Part shown: piece after piece, positions 6,555-12,702 of the stretch
Numbering within the stretch: position 1 is the first letter of the stretch
Layout of the letters: every line of letters starts with the position of its first letter
IMG/VR virus record: IMGVR_UViG_3300022221_000010
Span: 1-56,760 of that record
Length of the DNA: 56,760 nucleotides
Strand: one strand, 5' to 3'
Origin: a virus
Notes under the pieces: generated by a model
Database searches by the model: none
The model's input: the letters and a program-made list of their open reading frames with translations, nothing else
Told to the model about the DNA's origin: nothing
Program-made: the position numbers and the translations under genes

Positions 6555-7496
6555 ATGAAAAAACTTTTACTATTCATTGCGGTTACCATTTTTAGTTCGA
6601 TGGCGATTGCAGCAAAACCAATTAAATTTGGTACGGGTGGTCCAACTGGAAATTATTTTTCTATGGCCAATGACATTGATCATTATTGCTCAGATCAATT
6701 AGTTGATCGCTCTCTGGAAATTCTTAACACGAAAGGATCAATTGATAATTTACGTGGTATGGGATCAAAGAAATATAGTATCGGATGGGTTCAGGAAGAT
6801 GTGTTACATTATTACGCACGTCAAGACCCAACTAAGGTCAATAAGAATCGATTGAAAATTATTGCCGGTGGTCATGCTGAAACTGTTCATATGTTGATTC
6901 CTAAAGACTACAATCCAACTCCAGCTAGTAGTGGATGGATGGATAAAGTCGGTGGCATGTTTTCATCGAAAGAACAATTACCGCTTGATCTGAATTTATT
7001 GAAAGGTCAAACGATTGGTTCTTATGGTGGTAGTCTGGTGAGTGCTAAAGCTTTGTCTATGTTTATGGAATTGGATTTGACTATTGTCGAAATTCCCGAA
7101 GAACGTCGCGGTAAAGCTGGTGATGTGCCGATTCTTTTAGTTGGTGGTCAACCATATGCGCCGGTTGAACAGTATCTTGCAACTAACAATTATGTTTTGG
7201 TCTCAATTGACGCACGCACATTATCAACTAAAGCACCATTTTATATGGAATCGACTGCGAATTACGAAGTTAATGGTGAAATCGTTTCAATCCCGACTAT
7301 TGGTGTTCGTGCTTTGATGATTGGTAAATCGTTTCGTAAAGAGTCGAAAAACGCTAACATGATTGCATTGGCTGGTTGTATTGATAGTAATCTGGAAGAT
7401 TTAGCAGATGACTCAGATACAAATCCAAACTGGGCATCGGTAGTCGAGTTGGATGAAGCTGGTCAAACTAACTGGTCTTATTTCCCCTTGAAATAA
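6555..7496 (+). CDS. TAXI/TRAP-type periplasmic solute-binding protein
   Basis: 313 residues, close to the usual TAXI length. Residues 1-19 form a signal peptide ending A-I-A. Residues about 25-35 read F-G-T-G-G-P-T-G-N-Y-F, the N-terminal ligand loop of the TAXI family. A later S-I-D-N-L-R-G-M region and I-G-W-V-Q-E-D match the family's second conserved block, and G-Q-T-I-G-S-Y-G-G resembles the hinge loop. Cellular TAXI proteins deliver carboxylates or amino acids to TRAP transporters, but no transporter is encoded nearby. A good Shine-Dalgarno (ACGAGG) precedes it and a terminator follows. Confidence 0.75.
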   Translation: MKKLLLFIAVTIFSSMAIAAKPIKFGTGGPTGNYFSMANDIDHYCSDQLVDRSLEILNTKGSIDNLRGMGSKKYSIGWVQEDVLHYYARQDPTKVNKNRLKIIAGGHAETVHMLIPKDYNPTPASSGWMDKVGGMFSSKEQLPLDLNLLKGQTIGSYGGSLVSAKALSMFMELDLTIVEIPEERRGKAGDVPILLVGGQPYAPVEQYLATNNYVLVSIDARTLSTKAPFYMESTANYEVNGEIVSIPTIGVRALMIGKSFRKESKNANMIALAGCIDSNLEDLADDSDTNPNWASVVELDEAGQTNWSYFPLK

Positions 7497-7520
7497 AATC
7501 TAGTTGAATAAGTAGTAATT

Positions 7521-7556
7521 AAAGGCAATATATTTAATCGATATATTGCCTTTTTT
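7521..7556 (+). terminator. intrinsic terminator
   Basis: GGCAATATAT and ATATATTGCC form a 10-base stem with a seven-base loop, followed by six Ts. It ends the 5613-7496 unit. Confidence 0.9.
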
Positions 7557-7603
7557 ATTGGATGATGTAAAATAAATAAAATATCAAAAGAAATGGGCTA
7601 GAT

Positions 7604-7807
7604 ATGAAAAACGGTGAATTATACGTTAAATTAAGTAAGGTGATTAAATCTTGCGAAACCTTCGATCAATTAACTACGGCAATTCATTACGCGCAATTAA
7701 TTCAAAAAAGATTGCGTATAACAGATGATTGGGTTGGTAAAATAAAAATATCGAAAGCCGTGGAAAAAGATATAACCGAACATATGAACTTTCTTAGACG
7801 AAATTAG
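7604..7807 (+). CDS. hypothetical protein (67 aa)
   Basis: A small basic helical protein with no recognised motif. It follows a terminator, so it needs its own promoter, though none of good quality is visible. It heads a run of three small genes. Confidence 0.6.
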   Translation: MKNGELYVKLSKVIKSCETFDQLTTAIHYAQLIQKRLRITDDWVGKIKISKAVEKDITEHMNFLRRN

Positions 7808-7819
7808 TGGAGAATGATA

Positions 7820-7960
7820 ATGAGTATGAATGAGGCTACCACACTTTCAGGTTTATCATGGGCTGCAATATTTATCGTTTGTATGTTGCTATTGATACCA
7901 GTTAAAGATACCGAATGTGGTTCGGATTTAGAAACAGATTTAACAACAATTAAGAGGTAG
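7820..7960 (+). CDS. small membrane protein (46 aa)
   Basis: A single hydrophobic helix (about residues 10-28) with a short acidic C-terminal tail. GGAGA precedes the ATG. The next gene starts three bases after its stop. Function unknown. Confidence 0.55.
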   Translation: MSMNEATTLSGLSWAAIFIVCMLLLIPVKDTECGSDLETDLTTIKR

Positions 7961-7962
7961 GT

Positions 7963-8169
7963 ATGTTTGATTTAATCGATGATGTAATAGATGAATTAGA
8001 TGAATTAGTCGATGATACTCTGGATGCCGGTCAATCTTTATTGAACGGTGAAATAATGTCAGAAAGTAAAGTGATTAAATTATTTGAAACGGGTATGACT
8101 ATATACGCGATTTCTGATATGACTGGTATTTCTGTGGAATTGATACGAAAAATTGTGACTGAAGATTAG
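7963..8169 (+). CDS. small protein with possible helix-turn-helix (68 aa)
   Basis: The N-terminal 25 residues are strongly acidic (Asp repeats). The C-terminal half (about 35-66) has the pattern V-I-K-L-F-E-T-G-M-T-I-Y-A-I-S, resembling the helix-turn-helix of resolvase-type DNA-binding modules. The acidic part could mimic DNA or contact protein. GAGG precedes the start. Its stop abuts that of the convergent gene on the other strand. Confidence 0.55.
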   Translation: MFDLIDDVIDELDELVDDTLDAGQSLLNGEIMSESKVIKLFETGMTIYAISDMTGISVELIRKIVTED

Positions 8170-8178
8170 TCACAATTT
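8150..8178. terminator. bidirectional terminator between convergent genes
   Basis: AAATTGTGACT and AGTCACAATTT are perfect 11-base complements with a seven-base loop, placed across the abutting stop codons of the genes at 7963 and 8640. A-rich and T-rich flanks allow it to work on both strands. Confidence 0.7.
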
Positions 8179-8640
8179 ATTCAGATCGGATATTTTCATA
8201 TTGTAACTATCACAATGAAATGTAAAATTATTGCTAGTGTCTTTATCTCCCTTTTTATGAAAAACACTTTCCGTAAAATATTGATTTTTTATTTTAAATC
8301 CTAAAATCCATCCGACACTTAAATCTTTTAATATCCTAACGAATATATAAGCATCACATTTTTGGGATGTGTTATATCCAGCAATACTGCATTCATAATA
8401 AGATTTTGGTTGACTGGTACATTGTTTAGTTTTAACATCAACGTGAAATCCTCCCATGGTTAAATCATAATCATAAGTATTGGTACTTTCTCCGTTGTAT
8501 TTATCTCGAACAATAATTTCTCCAAGGAATCCGATTACATTACCTTTACCTTTGGTTATGCTATTATTTAAAACTCCCATTTCACTTGCCATCAATCTAG
8601 CTTCTTGACGTTGTTTTTCGGTTATCATAATCTTTTTCAT
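8170..8640 (-). CDS. PD-(D/E)XK nuclease-like protein (156 aa)
   Basis: Pattern consistent with the restriction-endonuclease fold: G-F-L-G-E near residues 37-41, then Y-D-L-T-M-G-G-F-H-V-D-V-K-T-K at about 58-72, giving E...D-x-K with a hydrophobic strand. Later strands (A-Y-I-F-V-R) fit the fold. It is the only minus-strand gene in this region and has its own late-type box. AGGAAT precedes the start. A degrading or nicking role is inference; such domains also occur in resolvases and repair proteins. Confidence 0.6.
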   Translation of the reverse strand: MKKIMITEKQRQEARLMASEMGVLNNSITKGKGNVIGFLGEIIVRDKYNGESTNTYDYDLTMGGFHVDVKTKQCTSQPKSYYECSIAGYNTSQKCDAYIFVRILKDLSVGWILGFKIKNQYFTESVFHKKGDKDTSNNFTFHCDSYNMKISDLNKL

Positions 8641-8667
8641 ATTGAAATATTCCTAAGAAATATTTAA

Positions 8668-8675
8668 TATTTATG
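8668..8675 (-). promoter_or_regulatory. late-promoter-like box CATAAATA
   Basis: One mismatch from the T4 late element, on the minus strand 28 bases upstream of the nuclease-like gene. The same spacing is seen for other minus-strand genes here. Confidence 0.4.
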
Positions 8676-8687
8676 TGACCAATATAA

Positions 8688-8716
8688 TTGTTTTTTTATT
8701 TAAGATATGCTATATT
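8688..8716 (+). promoter_or_regulatory. weak sigma70-like promoter
   Basis: TTGTTT, a 17-base spacer and TATATT upstream of the HD-domain gene. The -35 is poor. Confidence 0.4.
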
Positions 8717-8752
8717 GTATATATTAAATAATACTCCTAAATATGAGGAACT

Positions 8753-9214
8753 ATGAAAGCTTCAGTTAAAAGAAATCCTAATAAATTATTAGGCAAGGCC
8801 ATTAAAATTGCCGCTGAAGCTTTCGAAAATAAAACTGATCTGGGTGGAGTACCCTATATCATGCATTGTATTTTCGTCATGCGTGAAATGCCGAAAGATG
8901 ATATTGAATTAAATATTATCGCAGTGTTACACGATTTGATTGAAGATACCGATTGGGAAATTTCTGATCTAGCTGCATATGGGTACTCTGACCGAGTGTT
9001 AGACGCGTTAATTTTATTGACGCACGATGATGAATCCTATGATGATTACATTAAAAATATTGCAACCAATCCAGATGCCACGAAAGTTAAAATGGCCGAT
9101 CTTAGACATAATTCCGACATTCACAGAATGAAGGGATTGAGGGAAAAGGATTTTGCAAGGTTGGAAAAGTATCATAGATCATATGATTATCTGAGAAGTA
9201 AGCTTAATGCATAG
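8753..9214 (+). CDS. HD-domain hydrolase, (p)ppGpp hydrolase-like
   Basis: 153 residues. The metal-binding set of the HD family can be read in order: a His near residue 37 (Y-I-M-H), the HD pair in V-L-H-D-L-I-E-D-T (about 62-70) and a distal D in K-M-A-D-L-R-H-N (about 111-118). The motif H-D-x-x-E-D-T together with A-D-x-x-x-N is typical of SpoT/Mesh1-type alarmone hydrolases, which remove pyrophosphate from (p)ppGpp. No synthetase domain is present. GAGGAA precedes the start. Other nucleotide substrates remain possible. Confidence 0.75.
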   Translation: MKASVKRNPNKLLGKAIKIAAEAFENKTDLGGVPYIMHCIFVMREMPKDDIELNIIAVLHDLIEDTDWEISDLAAYGYSDRVLDALILLTHDDESYDDYIKNIATNPDATKVKMADLRHNSDIHRMKGLREKDFARLEKYHRSYDYLRSKLNA

Positions 9215-9329
9215 GGTGGTTCGTGATCAGTGGAAAGAAGTTTATAATGATTTGATTATGAATGCTTATGCTGAATATCTTATTTTTAAGCAAGAACGAT
9301 TATTATACATATATAGTAAAACAAAATGA
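9207..9329 (+). CDS. possible small protein (40 aa)
   Basis: A charged and aromatic reading frame that overlaps the end of the HD-domain gene by eight bases and stops before tRNA-Leu. No strong ribosome binding site. The coupling overlap argues for it, the short length against. Confidence 0.4.
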   Translation: MHRVVRDQWKEVYNDLIMNAYAEYLIFKQERLLYIYSKTK

Positions 9330-9337
9330 TATAAATA
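9330..9337 (+). promoter_or_regulatory. late-promoter-like box TATAAATA
   Basis: An exact match just upstream of tRNA-Leu (starts 9345). As with the boxes before tRNA-Gly and the 2.2 kb tRNA cluster, it may support late tRNA synthesis. Confidence 0.35.
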
Positions 9338-9344
9338 TATAAAC

Positions 9345-9428
9345 GGGACTGTGGTGGAAAGGTATACGCACCAGACTTAAAATCTGGCGACTTCGGTCAT
9401 GTGGGTTCGAGTCCCACCAGTCCCACCA
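9345..9428 (+). tRNA. tRNA-Leu (TAA)
   Basis: 84 bases with a long variable arm. Acceptor GGGACTG/CAGTCCC pairs 7/7, then A and CCA. Anticodon stem CCAGA/TCTGG holds CTTAAAA, giving TAA. Confidence 0.94.
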
Positions 9429-9435
9429 AATTAAT

Positions 9436-9516
9436 ACCCTCGTAATCCCCAGCGCTACGAACGTTGAGTAAGATAACTGGATGAAAATGCAGGTTCGAAT
9501 CCTGTCGAGGGTGCCA
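9436..9516 (+). tRNA. aberrant tRNA-Arg-like gene (ACG)
   Basis: Acceptor ACCCTCG/CGAGGGT pairs 7/7, then G and CCA; the T-arm with loop TTCGAAT is canonical. The middle is unusual. A 5-base stem CAGCG/CGTTG presents CTACGAA, a perfect arginine anticodon loop (ACG), only seven bases after the acceptor, leaving no room for a D-arm. The D-like stretch (AACTGGATG) comes after the anticodon arm. ATCC and GGAT can also close a large D-arm around this hairpin. It may be rearranged or decayed. Confidence 0.55.
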
Positions 9517-9524
9517 ATTTTAAT

Positions 9525-9806
9525 ATGAAAATCACTATTATAATAATATTAATTATGTTATCATTCACTGCAAATGGTGAGGATATTCATAAAGGTGTTT
9601 CCGGATATTTTCTCATATTTGATGGAAATCAATGGTATGGGATTAAGAAGTTAAATCCAAATGATGTTTTTCCTAATTACAAAATTGTATTAAAAATTCC
9701 TGTTATATATGATACGTCAAGGCAGGAATATTTACAGGATAAATTGGATATTGAAGATCGTGAAATACCCAATCATATTCAAGTAAATAATGATTATTTA
9801 AATTAG
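9525..9806 (+). CDS. small exported protein (93 aa)
   Basis: An N-terminal hydrophobic signal (isoleucine-rich core, cleavage near A-N-G at about 19), then a soluble domain of about 74 residues without cysteines. Its stop codon shares a base with the following tRNA-Met. No Shine-Dalgarno is visible; it begins just after the tRNA-Arg-like gene. Function unknown. Confidence 0.6.
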   Translation: MKITIIIILIMLSFTANGEDIHKGVSGYFLIFDGNQWYGIKKLNPNDVFPNYKIVLKIPVIYDTSRQEYLQDKLDIEDREIPNHIQVNNDYLN

Positions 9807-9882
9807 GGTCAGTAGCTTAGCGGTCTAAAGCAGCGCGCTCATAACGCGTTGATCGATGGTTCGAATCCATCCTGACCCACCA
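9806..9882 (+). tRNA. tRNA with CAT anticodon (elongator Met, or Ile with modified C)
   Basis: Acceptor GGGTCAG/CTGACCC pairs 7/7, then A and CCA. Anticodon stem GCGCG/CGCGT holds CTCATAA, giving CAT. The G1-C72 pair makes it elongator type. Sequence alone does not separate Met from lysidine-modified Ile. Confidence 0.9.
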
Positions 9883-9937
9883 TCTAAAATAAATATCGTG
9901 ACATCTCCAATAAAATTGCAATTTAAATAAAAAGTAT

Positions 9938-9965
9938 TTGACATTAATATTTAAATATGCATAAT
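9938..9965 (+). promoter_or_regulatory. sigma70 promoter of the tandem RNA elements
   Basis: TTGACA (9938-9943), a 16-base spacer and CATAAT (9960-9965). The predicted start, about 9972, falls exactly at the first base-paired strand of the first structured RNA. Confidence 0.7.
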
Positions 9966-9971
9966 ACCAAT

Positions 9972-10131
9972 CACGCACCGGCTATAGAAAAACATCCTTC
10001 TATTTGATACCGGAGCCGCAAACGGGGGTTCGAATCCTTCCCTCTCGATACTAACGAGGGGTAGTTTAATGGTAGAACAGCGGCATTACTAAACAGTTTT
10101 TCAACTTTCCAGTGCGTTTTATTTTTTTTTT
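9972..10131 (+). ncRNA. structured RNA element 1, enclosing a circularly permuted tRNA
   Basis: Outer stem P1: ACGCAC (9973-9978) with GTGCGT (10112-10117), plus GG/CC. Then comes the internal motif CTATA, and stem P2: GAAAAAC (9987-9993) with GTTTTTC (10096-10102). The conserved ATCCTTC (9994-10000) follows P2's left strand and AACTTTCC (10103-10110) follows its right strand. A long T-run ends it. The same plan recurs twice downstream. The space inside P2 holds a complete tRNA in permuted order (separate entry). It looks like a roughly 155-base RNA with its own promoter and terminator. I know no family that matches. Confidence 0.7.
10015..10084 (+). tRNA. circularly permuted tRNA-like domain (3' half before 5' half)
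   Basis: In order: anticodon-stem 3' strand GCCGC (10015-10019); variable AAAC; T-arm GGGGG-TTCGAAT-CCTTC; acceptor 3' strand CCTCTCG (10041-10047); linker ATACTAA; acceptor 5' strand CGAGGGG (10055-10061); TA; D-arm GTTT-AATGGTA-GAAC; A; anticodon-stem 5' strand GCGGC (10080-10084). All four helices pair fully (7, 4, 5 and 5 pairs, with wobbles), so the order is genuinely permuted. The acceptor is closed by seven bases and no CCA is encoded. The anticodon would depend on an unknown joining step. It may be a real tRNA precursor or a tRNA mimic. Confidence 0.7.
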
Positions 10132-10133
10132 GA

Positions 10134-10208
10134 ATAGAGGCTATAATCAAGCATCCTTCTAACTAATACTTTGAATGTGCTCTAGCTTGATAACTTTCCT
10201 CTTTTTTA
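10134..10208 (+). ncRNA. structured RNA element 2 of three
   Basis: P1 AGAGG (10136-10140) with CCTCT (10199-10203); CTATA; P2 ATCAAGC (10146-10152) with GCTTGAT (10185-10191); ATCCTTC (10153-10159); AACTTTCC (10192-10199); then a T-run. The insert inside P2 is only about 25 bases. The motifs match element 1 while the stem sequences differ, so the pairing is supported by covariation among the copies. Confidence 0.65.
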
Positions 10209-10213
10209 TTTGT

Positions 10214-10308
10214 ATTACTGGCCATAAATAGTCATCCTTCATCGATGCTGCGAAGCATCAGCCATTTAAGCTGACTAAAAAGAGACTATTAACTCTCCAG
10301 TATTTTTT
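10214..10308 (+). ncRNA. structured RNA element 3 of three
   Basis: P1 TACTGG (10216-10221) with CCAGTA (10297-10302); CCATA; P2 AATAGTC (10227-10233) with GACTATT (10284-10290); ATCCTTC (10234-10240); AACTCTCC (10291-10298); then six Ts. The insert forms a GATGCT/AGCATC hairpin and a CAGC/GCTG hairpin. It ends directly at the ribosome binding site of the TerD-like gene, so at least this copy may act in cis as a terminator or attenuator. Confidence 0.65.
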
Positions 10309-10321
10309 ACGGATGTATATT

Positions 10322-12364
10322 ATGAATAATTACGAAATCGCGATTCAATATCAAAATTCCATTCTGATCGAAAATTCTTCTGATTTTCTCAAGGATCAGA
10401 ATACATTATTAGTGGCGTCATTTAATGCGGAATTAATGAATCTCGGATATGTTCTATCTGAAGATGCGTTTACGTATTTATCCGGTATGCCGAAATCAAA
10501 CATTCTCGATACCATTAATAATACTATTTCTTATTTGAAAAAAGGTCTGGGTGCGGATGTCGTTCATAAACCTATGTATCAGGGTTTCCCTAAAGAGGTA
10601 ATGGACAAATCATATCTGGAATTGTACATGAATGCTATCGTCCATTATTGGACGCGTGGTCATTGGATGCCAGCATCTGAGAATTTACCTCGTGAGTATT
10701 CATTCGAAGAGGTTGAATTTAGACAATTGCGGTTTATGTTTCCAAGTGAATTGTTTGGAATTTTGGGTACTTTACTAGCATCAAATGATTCTTTGACCTC
10801 ACATGCGCGTGAAGCGATTGAATTTATGATACGTGATAACGATGTTATGTCGGGTGCCATATATAATCTACATATTCCCTTTAAAGAAAATATCGCAATC
10901 GTTGGTGCCTATGCGATCAATCAGAATAAGAGCATTTTTCCTTTTGTGAAAACTGCAACTGATATCTTGCGTGTTTTAGCACATTATTCGGGTGGTGATG
11001 CTTCACTGTCTGAGAATACCAAATTTAAATCTTTGCCACGTCCAGCTCGAAAGGATGTTGTTAAATGTCTTGAACGATTTATTAATGATGATGATATCGC
11101 ACGTTATTCAAATGTGTGGATTCGTGTATTCCATATGTTACACATTGGTGAATATAAATTTGCTGTCAAGAGTAATAAGATAGCGAAGAAAATTCGTGGT
11201 AATAAAAAATTGATCACGATTCGTTCAGAGTATGAAAAATTAGTTTCGGATGGTCAATTATCTGAAGCGTTAAAGCTGTTGTCCAAAAGACCGGGGGAAT
11301 CTATTCGTGAAATCGGTAGACTCGAACGTTTGGGATTAACAATTGATCTGGATTTTTTCCGTGAAATATTGCAAGGTGTTTCCACCAAAGTAATTTTACA
11401 GTTTATGGGATACTTGCGAATGCGCTCATCTGATCGTGATTCGAGAATTGTACTTCCCAAAGGATCGGTTGGGAAATCAATTAAGATATCCGGATTGGGT
11501 GCAATGGAATCTTGGATGACTCTACATGATAAATGTATGATAGAAATTCAATCCCGTTCCAATGTGGAAAATAAATTAAAACCAGTATGGATCGATGACC
11601 GTTTAAAAAGATGTCCAATACCATCCGGTATGCGAAGTGCATCTGAGTCGTTGAAGAATCTAACGCGTGGTACTCGTGTTCCTTTTGGTGATAAAGAGGT
11701 TTTACGCTTCTTTATATATTGGGTTGGTCAGGATATCGATCTAAGTGTACAATTTTTTAATGCTGATATGTTACTAGTTGGTCAGAATTCATATACCGCA
11801 ATGAGAAATAGTTATTCATGCCATTCGGGTGATATCACTCGCGCACCGAATGGTGCATCTGAATTTATCGATGTTCGTATCGATGATGCAATACTTCAAG
11901 GTGTTCGATATGTGTTATCGACTGTGTATGTATTCAGTGGTCCTACATTCAAAGAACATAAAGAAGCATTTTTCGGATGGATGACTAGGAATGGTATGGG
12001 TGAAGGTGGTGATATATATCAACCAAAAACTGTTGATCAAAAGATTGATCTTCGTGCGGAATCCAAAGTTGCTGTTCCTGCATTATTTGATTTAAAAACT
12101 CGTGAGATGGTTTGGATTGATTTGAATGCGCAAGTCGTTGGTGAATACAATAATGTGGAATCTACGAGAGTCGAGACTAGTGATCTTTTAAAATCATTTG
12201 TCGATCTATCCGAAACTAAATTATCGTTATACGGCTTGTTTGCGATGAATCATCCGAATCAGGTTGAGGATAAAGAAGATGCTGAATTCACCTTTGGATT
12301 AGATCAATCATGCGATATCACTCCATATGATGTCGAATTAATTCAATCTGAATATTTTAAATAA
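10322..12364 (+). CDS. large protein with C-terminal TerD-like domain
   Basis: About 680 residues. The N-terminal 400 look all-helical, with no clear family. The last 270 follow the TerD pattern: a strand block with F-I-Y-W-V-G-Q-D-I-D-L-S, then S-G-D-I-T-x-A-P-N-G-A-S-E-F-I-D-V, then Y-V-L-S-T-V-Y-V-F-S-G-P-T-F and D-L-K-T-R-E-M-V-W-I-D-L near the end. TerD domains bind calcium and belong to tellurite/stress-response systems. The start at 10322 is preferred over 10313, which leaves no room for a ribosome binding site. Expression is likely governed by the three RNA elements upstream. Confidence 0.65.
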   Translation: MNNYEIAIQYQNSILIENSSDFLKDQNTLLVASFNAELMNLGYVLSEDAFTYLSGMPKSNILDTINNTISYLKKGLGADVVHKPMYQGFPKEVMDKSYLELYMNAIVHYWTRGHWMPASENLPREYSFEEVEFRQLRFMFPSELFGILGTLLASNDSLTSHAREAIEFMIRDNDVMSGAIYNLHIPFKENIAIVGAYAINQNKSIFPFVKTATDILRVLAHYSGGDASLSENTKFKSLPRPARKDVVKCLERFINDDDIARYSNVWIRVFHMLHIGEYKFAVKSNKIAKKIRGNKKLITIRSEYEKLVSDGQLSEALKLLSKRPGESIREIGRLERLGLTIDLDFFREILQGVSTKVILQFMGYLRMRSSDRDSRIVLPKGSVGKSIKISGLGAMESWMTLHDKCMIEIQSRSNVENKLKPVWIDDRLKRCPIPSGMRSASESLKNLTRGTRVPFGDKEVLRFFIYWVGQDIDLSVQFFNADMLLVGQNSYTAMRNSYSCHSGDITRAPNGASEFIDVRIDDAILQGVRYVLSTVYVFSGPTFKEHKEAFFGWMTRNGMGEGGDIYQPKTVDQKIDLRAESKVAVPALFDLKTREMVWIDLNAQVVGEYNNVESTRVETSDLLKSFVDLSETKLSLYGLFAMNHPNQVEDKEDAEFTFGLDQSCDITPYDVELIQSEYFK

Positions 12365-12380
12365 CCAATAGAGAGATAAT

Positions 12381-12626
12381 ATGCCTTTAATGAGAGCAAA
12401 AATGCGGGTAATTGCCATTCAACCATACGCGGATGGATCGGAACACCTGACTTTAGAAGCGGTTTGTAAAAATGAACCTTATGATGAAAATGGATCGGAC
12501 GAAGATAATACGTTTGCGAAATTTACACCATCTGCTAATTTAACGATGTTAGTTAATAATCCTAATTTAAAGGAAGTTATTAATGTTGACGATACTTTTT
12601 ACGTAGATTTCACAAGGGTTGATTGA
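12381..12626 (+). CDS. conserved phage protein of unknown function (81 aa)
   Basis: Carries the block E-D-N-T-F-A-K-F-T-P-S-A (about 41-52), followed by N-P-N-L and F-Y-V-D-F near the end. From memory this pattern recurs in many unrelated tailed phages. The product is small, beta-rich and soluble. AGAGAG precedes the start. Function not known. Confidence 0.75.
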   Translation: MPLMRAKMRVIAIQPYADGSEHLTLEAVCKNEPYDENGSDEDNTFAKFTPSANLTMLVNNPNLKEVINVDDTFYVDFTRVD

Positions 12627-12653
12627 CACTGTAGAAATTATCGTGTATAAATA
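12623..12653 (+). promoter_or_regulatory. sigma70 promoter with overlapping late-type box
   Basis: TTGACA (12623-12628), 17 bases, TATAAA (12646-12651). The same bases read TATAAATA (12646-12653), so both host and late machinery might use it. It drives the NAD+ salvage genes. A hairpin, AGTGGGA with TCCCACT at 12656-12679, would lie at the extreme 5' end of the message and could protect it. Confidence 0.7.
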
Positions 12654-12702
12654 ATAGTGGGAGGAATAAACTTCCCACTTCATTTTTAAGAGGATTTCTT
12701 AA

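Noticed and set aside
9972-10308. CRISPR-like array suggested by the repeated ATCCTTC motif
   Set aside because: Only short motifs repeat, the spacing is irregular and the conserved parts are paired stems and loops, not direct repeats with spacers; no cas genes are nearby.
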